From positions 22,985 through 86,984 of the forward strand of contig JALNYP010000006.1 of assembly GCA_023229795.1 (NCBI GenBank): DNA of 64,000 bases. Direction: 5' to 3'. The notes beneath the pieces are model-generated. The model had not been told where the DNA came from. It searched no databases and saw only the letters and a program-made list of their open reading frames with translations. Shown one piece after another: positions 8,572-16,600 of this stretch (position 1 is its first letter; each line of letters starts with the position of its first letter). Source of the stretch: Syntrophobacterales bacterium (lineage in GTDB: Bacteria; Desulfobacterota; Desulfobaccia; Desulfobaccales; 0-14-0-80-60-11). The translations under genes and the position numbers were made by a program.

Positions 8572-9747
8572 TTAAAACCCGGGCCGCGGCATGGCGCGCT
8601 CCTGGTAATACTGCGGGAACTTCTGGGCCAAAACCGGCGTCAGGCCGGCGTCAATGAGGTCCGCCACTTTGGCGGCGCCGGCGTTGGTGTAGTGCATCAG
8701 GTCGAAATAGTAGCGGGAGTCCTTGGGCATCTCCCGGGCCAGATCGATCACCGGCACGCCCTGCTCCCGGCCCACTTCCCGGGTCACGCCGTTGTAAAGC
8801 TCCAAAATATCCCAAGCCGTAGCGCCATCCATGTCTTTGGCCACAAACTTGTGCCCCAGGGCCACACCCGTAGTTTTATCCACGATATCGCCATACAGCA
8901 CCGGCTGGGTCAGCAGCACCGGCATGATATGATGTTCCCGGCAAATATTGATAAGTCTTTCCAAGCGCTTCTTATAGGGGTCCAAGTAATGGGCACGATG
9001 ATCTTTAATAATAGCCACAAGATTCTCAGGAGTAACCTTGAAATCCGGTAGTTTTTTTAAGTCGATTTCTTGAGGATCGTTCTGGTTGTTGATCATGGTT
9101 GACTTGGGAAAATAGAAGCGGTACAGGTTCAAGGCCGCGGTGGCCAGTTCGCTGTGCACCGCGGCGGACGCCAGGAAGCGCTCCAAGGAGCGGAAATTGA
9201 CTTCGTGCAGCCGCTCGTCAAAATCACGTTCACTGCGGAGTCCCACGTCATTGATGCCCACCAGGAAGATCGCCACCTTGGGCCGCAGCTTTACCAGATA
9301 ATCCTGCATCAGGATATAATGGCCGAAGGTGGAATTGCCGCTGAGGCCGGCATTATTGAGCCACAGGGGTTGGAAATGGCGCTTAAGGTCCATGCCCAGC
9401 CTAGAGGGCCAGGTCTTGTCATCGGCCAGGTCGAAGCATTCGGTGGTGCTGCCGCCCACCGTGACCACGGTCAGGGCGCGGGCAAAATCCGCCGGAGGCT
9501 CGGGGCCCCGGAAACCCAGGGAATTCCGCTGCTGGACCACCACCTTATCCAGTTTACCCAGGCCGTGTTCATGGTGGATGATCTCCTTTTTATTGATAGG
9601 CAAGATAATCTTGTTGCCTTTGATGCGGAAGCCCAAGGGATTATAAACTCTCAAGACAATTTCACAGAGACCGAAGACTAACGTCAAACTTATCAATAAG
9701 ACTATTGAATTTATGCAAAGGTTACTTAATCCCTTAGACATTTTCAT
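8572..9747 (-). CDS. Membrane-anchored SGNH/GDSL-type hydrolase
   Basis: 391 residues from the ATG at 9747, which is preceded by AAAGG five bases upstream (an upstream in-frame start at 9777 is less likely). Residues about 10-32 form one membrane segment, so the catalytic part is probably periplasmic. SGNH blocks are visible: GGSTTE (catalytic Ser region), NAGLSGNST, GINDVG, and DLMHYTNAG with the Asp-x-x-His pair. Such proteins are often O-acyl esterases or transferases acting on glycans; the substrate is not evident here. The 5' part is more AT-rich than the 3' part and faces the AT-rich island. Confidence 0.75.
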   Translation of the reverse strand: MKMSKGLSNLCINSIVLLISLTLVFGLCEIVLRVYNPLGFRIKGNKIILPINKKEIIHHEHGLGKLDKVVVQQRNSLGFRGPEPPADFARALTVVTVGGSTTECFDLADDKTWPSRLGMDLKRHFQPLWLNNAGLSGNSTFGHYILMQDYLVKLRPKVAIFLVGINDVGLRSERDFDERLHEVNFRSLERFLASAAVHSELATAALNLYRFYFPKSTMINNQNDPQEIDLKKLPDFKVTPENLVAIIKDHRAHYLDPYKKRLERLINICREHHIMPVLLTQPVLYGDIVDKTTGVALGHKFVAKDMDGATAWDILELYNGVTREVGREQGVPVIDLAREMPKDSRYYFDLMHYTNAGAAKVADLIDAGLTPVLAQKFPQYYQERAMPRPGF

Positions 9748-9888
9748 AATTACCTTTTCATCAATCCTTTTAACCAATTATATTTTTCCATTTTCTAATT
9801 GTTTGATATTAAAATTGTCTAGCTTTATCATTAATTTTTTATAAATCCATTCTACGAAGACTGTTGAAATCATTTTTCATATTTTTTC

Positions 9889-9916
9889 TTGAATTTTACA
9901 ATATATATAATATAAT
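9889..9916 (+). promoter_or_regulatory. Sigma-70-type promoter of the OMP-decarboxylase island
   Basis: TTGAAT (9889-9894), a 16-bp spacer, then a perfect TATAAT (9911-9916). A start site near 9923 would give a leader of about 44 nt before the ATG at 9967, which is preceded by TGAGGA. The region is very AT-rich, so chance matches are easier, but the geometry and position fit. Confidence 0.6.
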
Positions 9917-9966
9917 CCTAAACAACCAAAATGCAATAATTTTCGGATTAATAATGAGGAATCACT

Positions 9967-10917
9967 ATGTTGTTTGCTGATAGACTAATTGGGCAGATAT
10001 TTTTAAAGAAAAGCCATATCGTTGTTGGCCTTGATCCTGTTTATGATTTACTTCCCGATATTTTAAAAACTAATAAAAAGCACATTACTTTAAAAGTTAT
10101 TTGTAATGCGATTTTAGACTTTAACTATGATATTATTGATTGTATATACGATATTGTTCCTGCTGTTAAACCACAAATAGCTTTTTATGAAAAATATGGG
10201 GTTGAGGGCATAAAAACTTTTCTTAAGACAGTAAAGTATGCACAAGACAAAGGTTTGATAGTGATCGAAGACGCAAAGAGAAATGATATTGGAACGACAG
10301 CTGCTGCATATTCAGATGGTCATATCGGTAGGGTAACGCTAAATGATGCTTCATTGGAAGTTTTTAATGTAGACGCTATAACAATTAACCCATATTTAGG
10401 CTCAGATGGAGTGATGCCTTTTATTAAAGATATAAAGAAATATAATAAGGGTATTTTTATTCTTGTTAAGACATCAAACCCTTCATCTAAGGAATTACAA
10501 GATATCATTGTATTGAATCATGGACGTCAATCGAAATTTTATGAAATTGTTGCGCAAATGGTATCTGAATGGGGGATGGATAATATTGGAAATTTTGGGT
10601 ACTCCTCTGTGGGAGCTGTTGTTGGTGCAACTTTTCCGAAGGATGCAAAAATTTTAAGAAAATTAATGCCTAAGTCATATTTTTTAGTTCCAGGATACGG
10701 TGCGCAGGGAGGAATGGCTTCAGATATTGTACATTGCTTTAATAAAGATGGCTTGGGTGCTATAGTTGCTGCATCAAGGAGCATAATTTATGCATTTAAA
10801 AATAATCGGGAATATTTCAATAAGAACTATCAAATTCGCATAAGAGAAGCAGCCTTACAAATGAATAGCGAAATAAACGACTCTTTATATAAATTTGGGA
10901 TTTTGAATTGCGGTTAA
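9967..10917 (+). CDS. pyrF: Orotidine 5'-phosphate decarboxylase, bacterial type 2 (PyrF)
   Basis: 316 residues. It catalyses OMP to UMP, the last step of UMP synthesis. Active-site elements are intact: VVGLDP (Asp23), VKPQIAFYE (Lys68), DAKRNDIG (Asp102, Lys104, Asp107), and the C-terminal phosphate-loop motifs VPGYGAQGG and AASRSIIYA, all typical of the longer type 2 PyrF. The usual G in DAKRGD is N here. It is AT-rich (by eye near one third GC) against GC-rich neighbours, suggesting horizontal acquisition. It is the first of three OMP-decarboxylase-fold genes in a row. Confidence 0.88.
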   Translation: MLFADRLIGQIFLKKSHIVVGLDPVYDLLPDILKTNKKHITLKVICNAILDFNYDIIDCIYDIVPAVKPQIAFYEKYGVEGIKTFLKTVKYAQDKGLIVIEDAKRNDIGTTAAAYSDGHIGRVTLNDASLEVFNVDAITINPYLGSDGVMPFIKDIKKYNKGIFILVKTSNPSSKELQDIIVLNHGRQSKFYEIVAQMVSEWGMDNIGNFGYSSVGAVVGATFPKDAKILRKLMPKSYFLVPGYGAQGGMASDIVHCFNKDGLGAIVAASRSIIYAFKNNREYFNKNYQIRIREAALQMNSEINDSLYKFGILNCG

Positions 10918-10968
10918 TAATATTAACGAAATAACGTGAGGCAATTAAATTGACCAAGGCCTAACCGG

Positions 10969-11781
10969 ATGAAAAACAAGATATTTGCCTTAGATGTTAA
11001 TAACGTAAAAACATTACTTAACTATGTGAGAGAGCTGTCTCGAAGAAATGATATATTGGAAGATATTTATGCAATTAAAATAGGTACTTTAAATATTATT
11101 GATGAAGGATTGTCAATTATAAATAAAATTAAGAAAATAACAAATCTACCAATTATTTGTGATTTAAAATTAGCTGAAATACCTTGTATAGCTGGTGAAA
11201 TAGCACGCAAGGTTGCTGAAGCGGGAGCATACGGAATTGTGGTTCAAGGGTTCGTAGGAGAAAAAGCAATCGATCAAATATTAGATATTGCACCGAATTT
11301 AAAAATTTTTTTAGTTTCAGAGATGACGCATAATGATGGAGGTTTTACATACCATTTTCTCAATGAGTTTGTAATCCTAGCAAATATGAAACGGGTATGT
11401 GGTATTATAGGGCCAGGAAATAGACCTCAAAGATTGGAGCAAATAAGGCGTTTATTGGACCCCCAAATAAAGTTGGTTGCCGCAGGGATTTCAAATCAAC
11501 AAGGTGGAGAAGAAAAAGCAGCGATTTTGGCTGGAGCAGATTTATTAATTGAAGGAACAAAATTGAAGAAACGACTCTCTGAGTCAGTAATTAGGCGCCA
11601 AAATAAGCAATTTTTAGCGGAATTGCTAATTTATGTAGTCTCGGGATTATTATTGGGAGCTGTTATCGTTTTATTAGGACAGCGATTTGACTTTATTGGG
11701 AAATCACCATGGATTAATGTGATCGTTGGCTCCTTTTTCGCAATATTAGGAGCTATTTTAAAATATTGGAGAAAATCATGA
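10969..11781 (+). CDS. Membrane-anchored OMP-decarboxylase-fold protein with altered active site
   Basis: 270 residues. Residues 1-200 resemble archaeal-type OMP decarboxylase: FALDV (Asp9), IKIG (Lys37), DLKLAEIP (Asp65, Lys67, then Glu70 where the family has Asp), SEMTH, and GPGNRPQRL. The terminal phosphate-binding Gly-Arg of the family is replaced by EGTKL. Residues about 218-237 and 248-265 are two hydrophobic helices, unusual for this soluble barrel. I infer membrane attachment and loss or change of activity. AT-rich like its neighbours. The stop overlaps the next ATG (11778-11781). Confidence 0.75.
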   Translation: MKNKIFALDVNNVKTLLNYVRELSRRNDILEDIYAIKIGTLNIIDEGLSIINKIKKITNLPIICDLKLAEIPCIAGEIARKVAEAGAYGIVVQGFVGEKAIDQILDIAPNLKIFLVSEMTHNDGGFTYHFLNEFVILANMKRVCGIIGPGNRPQRLEQIRRLLDPQIKLVAAGISNQQGGEEKAAILAGADLLIEGTKLKKRLSESVIRRQNKQFLAELLIYVVSGLLLGAVIVLLGQRFDFIGKSPWINVIVGSFFAILGAILKYWRKS

Positions 11782-12506
11782 ATAATAGAAAGGGGATTAT
11801 TTTTGCAGCTGATATAAGAGAGAAAGAGAAATTAGTCGAAACGATTAAATTAGTTTCACCATATGTTGAGGCAATTAAAATCGGAAATATTGCTTTTTAT
11901 TCATATGGATTTGCTATTATTGAATTGCTAAAGAAGTATACTGAAAAACCGATAATTGCCGATATTAAGTTAATGGACATACCATATGTAGCTGAAATTA
12001 TATGCCAAAATGCACTTAATTGCGGCGCAGATGGTATTATGGTTTGCGGTCCTGTTGGTGGAGATACAATATATGTTTGTCGGGAAATATTTTATGAAAA
12101 GATTGTCATAGTATTTACTGAGTTTAGTCATCCTTCTGGTTTAATATCGGATGAAATGGCTGACGAATATATTGAAATTGCGGATATTCTTAAATGTGAT
12201 GGCATACAAATTCCTGCAACTAGGCCAGATAGAATTTTGGAAGTCCGGAAAAGGATAGGTGATAAATTAATGATTTTTTCTTGTGGTGTGGGAGAACAGG
12301 GGCCCGTAATAGGAAGCGCCATACAGGCTGGAGCAGATTATGAGATAATTGGCAGGGCGATTTATAGCCCAAGAGAATGTGATATCTCTCCAGGTGAAGC
12401 TGCAAAACTCGCCAAGAGTGCAATAAATATTATCGAAAATAGAATCCATTCGATTTTTAACTCTGAGAAAAAATGCCCCGAAGTATTTAGCACTTATTTA
12501 AAATAA
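11778..12506 (+). CDS. Archaeal-type OMP-decarboxylase-fold protein
   Basis: 242 residues. The catalytic set is complete: Asp12 in FAADI, Lys34 in AIKIG, and DIKLMDIP with Asp62, Lys64 and Asp67. Other archaeal OMP-decarboxylase features are TEFSHP, PATRPDRI, CGVGEQG and the phosphate-loop Arg193 in IIGRAIY. It looks enzymatically competent, either as a second OMP decarboxylase or for a related substrate. The start is ATG 11778 in an ATGA overlap with the previous gene, preceded by GGAGA, so the two are coupled. A hexulose-phosphate synthase role is less likely because its DxKTxD motif is absent. Confidence 0.78.
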   Translation: MNNRKGIIFAADIREKEKLVETIKLVSPYVEAIKIGNIAFYSYGFAIIELLKKYTEKPIIADIKLMDIPYVAEIICQNALNCGADGIMVCGPVGGDTIYVCREIFYEKIVIVFTEFSHPSGLISDEMADEYIEIADILKCDGIQIPATRPDRILEVRKRIGDKLMIFSCGVGEQGPVIGSAIQAGADYEIIGRAIYSPRECDISPGEAAKLAKSAINIIENRIHSIFNSEKKCPEVFSTYLK

Positions 12507-12568
12507 AAATATATTAGATTCGGCGACTGAAGGCAGCCAGTTTTTCCATAAAAAAAAGCCAGGAAATA

Positions 12569-13489
12569 ATGAAGCAAATCACACAAAAAATAATTTCCCC
12601 GGTGGTCATCTCCACGGCCCTGGGCCATGACGGCCTGGGCATCTTTCCCTACACCCTGCTGCCCGGCTACCGCCGGCTGCAGGCAGCCATCCGGGAGACC
12701 GGCACCGCGGTCCTGACCAAATCGGCCACCCGCTTTAAGCGGCGGGGCAACTTCGTCCCCCTCAACCCCATGACCTGGGGATACATCCGGCGCCTGCCGG
12801 GTATGGGGATGCTCAACGCCTACGGCCTCACCAATGAAGGGGTGGACCACTGCGCCCCGGAGATCAGAGCGGCCTGCGAGGCGGGGTTCAGGATTATCCC
12901 CAACCTCTATCCCGAATTTATCAAAGGCACGGATATCGCCATCCGGGAGACTCTGGAGGCGGTGGAGATCTACCGCCGCAGCCTGGGCCCCTACTTCCGG
13001 GCCCTGGAACTCAATTACTCCTGCCCCAATTCCGAAGAGGCCATTGCCAAAAATGTGGTCCAGGCGCTCCAATGCACCCGGAAAATACGGAGCCGCTATC
13101 CTGACCTGTTTTTGATTGCCAAGCTCAGCATCTGCCACCCCTACGAGTTCGCCCAGGAACTGGAGCGCATCGGGGTCAATGCCCTCCACACCGTCAACAC
13201 CATCCCCTACAGCATCGTCTTTCCGCTGCAGCCTTCTCCCTTGAGAGAAGCGGGAGGCGGCGGGGTCTCCGGGGGCCCGGCCTGCGCTTTAGCGTATAAG
13301 TTCAACCAGGAACTCCGCCCGAGAGTGGGGCTGTTGCTGATCATGGGGTGCGGCGTCACCAGCGCCGACGACGTGCAGCGCTACTTCGACCTCGGCGCCG
13401 ATGCAGTCAGTTTCTGTACCCTGGCCCTCAGGAAACCCCGGGAGGCAGCCAGGATTGTGTCCCGTTACAACCGCCGGGCCCAGCCCTAA
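12569..13489 (+). CDS. Dihydroorotate dehydrogenase-like flavoprotein (class 1-like)
   Basis: 306 residues. DHODH family motifs: TKSATRF (Lys51, FMN/substrate region), NPMTWGYIRRLPGMGMLNA, ALELNYSCPN (Cys152 in the catalytic-base position, as in class 1 enzymes), AKLS, HTVNTIP, GGGGVSG, and the phosphate loop MGCGVTSADD with LGADAVSFCT. Predicted to oxidise dihydroorotate to orotate with FMN, though AYGLTNEGVD replaces the more usual NPGVD and it could act on a related dihydropyrimidine. Base composition returns to the GC-rich norm here, so it looks resident. AGGA lies four bases before the ATG. Confidence 0.72.
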   Translation: MKQITQKIISPVVISTALGHDGLGIFPYTLLPGYRRLQAAIRETGTAVLTKSATRFKRRGNFVPLNPMTWGYIRRLPGMGMLNAYGLTNEGVDHCAPEIRAACEAGFRIIPNLYPEFIKGTDIAIRETLEAVEIYRRSLGPYFRALELNYSCPNSEEAIAKNVVQALQCTRKIRSRYPDLFLIAKLSICHPYEFAQELERIGVNALHTVNTIPYSIVFPLQPSPLREAGGGGVSGGPACALAYKFNQELRPRVGLLLIMGCGVTSADDVQRYFDLGADAVSFCTLALRKPREAARIVSRYNRRAQP

Positions 13490-13806
13490 TCCCTCTCAAC
13501 CAAGCGATTATTTTGCAGGCAGAGCGGGCTGAGCTTTTAAGGCTGAACCCGCCCGGATCTCCCTCCTGTGATCAGGCCGCGGTCATTTTTATTTCCAAAA
13601 TGTCATTTTGCTAGCAATTACCCCCGCCCTGCTTCAAACCTCTTTCAGGTTTCTCGATCCCCTAAAATCAGGGAAATCCCGATGGTTGCCTCCGGGCGAT
13701 TGGATTAAAGTTTCGCCATGATAATGCAAGATTGCCCCCGTTTCCCCGTGGAGCGGCAAGGCGCTGATCATCGTCAAAAGATTCGGCTGGCTTAGCGAGG
13801 CAACCC
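13490..13806. other. Gene-free stretch between DHODH-like gene and TadE-like gene
   Basis: 317 bp. I see no convincing ORF, terminator or riboswitch. The 3' end provides GAGG six bases before the TadE-like ATG at 13807. The tract ATTTTTATTTCCAAAATG is locally AT-rich but carries no recognisable promoter pair. Confidence 0.5.
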
Positions 13807-14325
13807 ATGCGGTCTGGAAAAACGTCAGCCTCAAAAAATGGACCCGGTAAAGAGTACGGCGGGGTCGCCGTAGAATTCGCCATCATCCTGCCCGTCTTTC
13901 TCGTGCTGGTCTTTGGCATCATCGACTTCGGCCATGCCCTCTACATGAAGCAGGTCATGTCCAATGCCAGCCGGGAAGGCGCCCGTTATGCCACCAAGTA
14001 CCACACCGACAACTCCGGCAACCGCATCCTGCCGTCGGCGTTATCTCCCTCCATCTCTGACTACGTCATTAAGACCTCCGCTGAAAATAGCGGGAACGGC
14101 GGGGTTGGCCTGGCTAGTCTCCTCCCGAGCGACTCCTCCCCCAGTGTCTCCAATGCCGACCTCATCAGCACCACGCTGAGCCCCGGCTATACCTCGGGGA
14201 ACCCGGGTGATGACATTACGGTCACGGTCGCGGCCACGAAAAACTGGTTTGTCATCGATAGATTTATCCCGGGGATGAGTGATCATCTTAACCTGATGGC
14301 CAGAACCGTGATGAAATGCGAATAG
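13807..14325 (+). CDS. TadE-like pseudopilin
   Basis: 172 residues. After a short basic leader comes the TadE-type prepilin motif GGVAVEFAIILPVF with the conserved Glu, a single membrane helix (about 18-40), and NASREGARYATKY. The rest is a secreted domain rich in Ser, Gly and Asn. TadE-like proteins are minor pseudopilins of Tad/Flp secretion systems. No TadA, B, C or Z gene is in the window, so the machine must be encoded elsewhere. GAGG precedes the ATG by six bases. The TadG-like gene follows after 23 bp. Confidence 0.78.
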   Translation: MRSGKTSASKNGPGKEYGGVAVEFAIILPVFLVLVFGIIDFGHALYMKQVMSNASREGARYATKYHTDNSGNRILPSALSPSISDYVIKTSAENSGNGGVGLASLLPSDSSPSVSNADLISTTLSPGYTSGNPGDDITVTVAATKNWFVIDRFIPGMSDHLNLMARTVMKCE

Positions 14326-14348
14326 CGGTTTTCAGGAAGGAGTGAGGC

Positions 14349-15368
14349 ATGATCAAGCTATGGGGACGTTTTCGTCAAGACCAATCCGGAGGGGTGGCCT
14401 TTTGGGCAGCCATCTCTTTTATTGCTTTGGGAGGGATGGCGGCTCTGGCCGTGGATATCGGCCGCCTGGCCGTGGTCAAGAGCGAGTGTCAGAAAGCCGC
14501 GGATGCCGGGGCCCTGGCGGGGGCCCGGAGCCTCTCCCTGGGGCCGCCTTACCCCAATTGGATTGACGCGCAAAACTCGGCCCAGAATGCCGCCACCAAA
14601 AACGCGATTAACGGCAGCCTGATAACTTCCTGCCAGATTCAGGTGGGCTACTGGGATTACTCCTGGAAGCAGACCACGGCTCCGGCTAACCTGCTGTCCA
14701 CCGGCACCATCCCCACCGCCCAACTGGTTCCGGCCGTCAGGGTGACGGTCAGCAAGGCTGACGGCCAAAACGGCGGGCCTCTCCTGATGCTCTTCGGCCC
14801 CCTCCTCGGCGTCACGTCAGAGGCGGTGCACGCCCAGACTGTGGCCTGCTCCAAACTGGAGCCGGTGAATTCCGTTTCCTCCGGGATGGCCTTTCCGCTA
14901 GCCACCCCCGAGACTTTTGTCAAACAATTGTGGGGGAAGGATCCACCGGAAACTTTCCGGATCGGGTCTGCCTATCACGATCCCACCGGCGGGCAGTGGA
15001 CCTCTTTCCTGACCCAGGCCAATGATGTGCCTACCATCAGAGAGCTCATTGATTCCGGCAACCCCGGGCCGCTGAAAGTGGGCGACCTGATCTGGATCGA
15101 ACCGGGCACCAAGACCACCCTCTATAACGAAGCCGCCACCCGGATCGGCGATACCGTGATGCTGCCCGTAGTCCCCGACGACTTTGCAACCCATGCCACC
15201 GCCCCAGTGCTGGCTTTCGTACCATTTTACATTTCAGGCGCCGAGGGAGGTGACGACAAGTATATCGAGGGCCACTTTGTCAACAACTACACCGTCCCCG
15301 GCGGCATCGGCGCCGAGGGCACCACCAGCTACGGCGGCCTGGCCGGGACGCCCAAGCTGATTGATTAG
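14349..15368 (+). CDS. TadG-like protein
   Basis: 339 residues. The N-terminus QDQSGGVAFWAAISFIALGG plus ALAVDIGRLAVVKSECQKAADAGA-type segment is the TadG/TadE-like membrane anchor, with one helix at about 16-42 and the typical 'aaDaaALAGA' motif just after it. The remaining 290 residues are a predicted extracytoplasmic domain without recognised catalytic motifs. It lies behind the TadE-like gene with a strong AAGGAG site and is presumably co-transcribed. Its C-terminus is rich in Gly and Thr. Confidence 0.75.
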   Translation: MIKLWGRFRQDQSGGVAFWAAISFIALGGMAALAVDIGRLAVVKSECQKAADAGALAGARSLSLGPPYPNWIDAQNSAQNAATKNAINGSLITSCQIQVGYWDYSWKQTTAPANLLSTGTIPTAQLVPAVRVTVSKADGQNGGPLLMLFGPLLGVTSEAVHAQTVACSKLEPVNSVSSGMAFPLATPETFVKQLWGKDPPETFRIGSAYHDPTGGQWTSFLTQANDVPTIRELIDSGNPGPLKVGDLIWIEPGTKTTLYNEAATRIGDTVMLPVVPDDFATHATAPVLAFVPFYISGAEGGDDKYIEGHFVNNYTVPGGIGAEGTTSYGGLAGTPKLID

Positions 15369-15399
15369 CATGGCCCCTAAATCCGGCGCTATCAGCAAC

Positions 15400-16599
15400 T
15401 TATTTGATTAATTTCACATGGTTCTTCCCGAGGACACCGGGGGGCAGCGACGTCATACTGCTGTCTGATCCATTAAAATCCCCGGAACCATTGATAAATA
15501 CTTGATTGGCGATCACGTGCCCATAAAAGGTTGAAGAACCATTAAGACAGACCTGGCCTTTGGGAGCATATATCCATAAGTTCGCACTACTATTACCGCA
15601 AAAACTGGAACCATTAAGATAGATATTGCCAGCTGATGAATAAATGAAAATCTGGTTAGAACCGCTGAGTCGAGTTGATCCGTCAATATTAATATTGCCG
15701 GTCGCCAAAATACTGCCAGACCAGTCAAGACTCCCATTTATATTAACATCACCCTTGACATATATGCTGCCGGTAAGAGCTTCTATCTGTGCTGGAGTAA
15801 AATTTTGAGTGGTATCGAATTTGTTGCTAGGGTTAGTTGCATCGATTATAGTCTTACTAAAGTCAGGCATGGAAATATCGGTTGAACCACCTTGTATTCC
15901 GCCATCTATTGTAGGGTGGCCGTTGGTAACTACGTTTGCAGCGACATCGGCGGAAGCAGTGCCGGTTACGTGACTTTTACCATTAAAATATACCTTGGTA
16001 TTAGTACCTGGGGCAGCGCCTTCAACGTTTCCATTAATTGTGGACTTTCCATTGAAATCTACCTCATGATTGCCATGCACTGAGCCGGTGATAGTCTGAG
16101 AGCCGTTCAAACCCATTTGCAGATTGGAAAACAGCGTGTAATTAAAAGCCGGCCCCAGGGTGCCCGCGCCGCCCCCTGGCTGCATTTTGGCTGTGGCTGT
16201 TACCGTAATAGGGACAGTTGGATGCCCCAAAAGACCCATGAAATAGGTTGAAACATTCTGGCTCATCGTGTAGTTGATGATATTTGCATTACTAGGATCG
16301 AAGGTCGGCTGCCCATCCACGGCAGTAAAACCATTCTTGGTGATGAAATAATTGGCTTGAATTGTCGCTTGGCTCTGATCCGGCAGTTTCAGCCCCCCGC
16401 CGCAGACTGCTGCGTCCACCGCGTTTTGCATCCGCGTTCTGACGACCGTCATGTTGCCGTAATCCAGGGCCAGTCCGACAAATCCCATCAGCATGGTCAG
16501 CATTAAGGCGAACCAGACTATGAAGGCGCCTTCTTGGTTATCCCAGAATCGTCTGCCCATCATGCTTTTTGCCTTGGGGTTGGCGTGCGAATACTTCAT
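15400..16599 (-). CDS. TadG-like protein with predicted beta-solenoid tail
   Basis: 399 residues. Residues about 20-60 hold a TadG-type anchor (EGAFIVWFALMLTMLMGFVG, then VDAAVCGG). From about residue 155 onward the protein is a series of short repeats built on NG/S turns (for example VDFNGKSTINGNV, VYFNGKSHVTG, VNINGSLDWSG, IYLNGSSFCG, VFINGSGDFNG), the pattern of a right-handed beta-helix or bactofilin-like strand ladder. It is likely exported or surface-associated. It follows the TadE-like gene at 16601 by one base on the minus strand and converges on the other Tad-like pair. DNA in the repeat part is less GC-rich. Confidence 0.7.
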   Translation of the reverse strand: MKYSHANPKAKSMMGRRFWDNQEGAFIVWFALMLTMLMGFVGLALDYGNMTVVRTRMQNAVDAAVCGGGLKLPDQSQATIQANYFITKNGFTAVDGQPTFDPSNANIINYTMSQNVSTYFMGLLGHPTVPITVTATAKMQPGGGAGTLGPAFNYTLFSNLQMGLNGSQTITGSVHGNHEVDFNGKSTINGNVEGAAPGTNTKVYFNGKSHVTGTASADVAANVVTNGHPTIDGGIQGGSTDISMPDFSKTIIDATNPSNKFDTTQNFTPAQIEALTGSIYVKGDVNINGSLDWSGSILATGNINIDGSTRLSGSNQIFIYSSAGNIYLNGSSFCGNSSANLWIYAPKGQVCLNGSSTFYGHVIANQVFINGSGDFNGSDSSMTSLPPGVLGKNHVKLIK

Positions 16600-16600
16600 G

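Noticed and set aside
11641..11781. The two C-terminal hydrophobic helices as a frameshift-derived artefact
   Set aside because: The frame is continuous, the AT-rich codon use does not change, and the stop overlaps the next start, so the helices belong to the protein.
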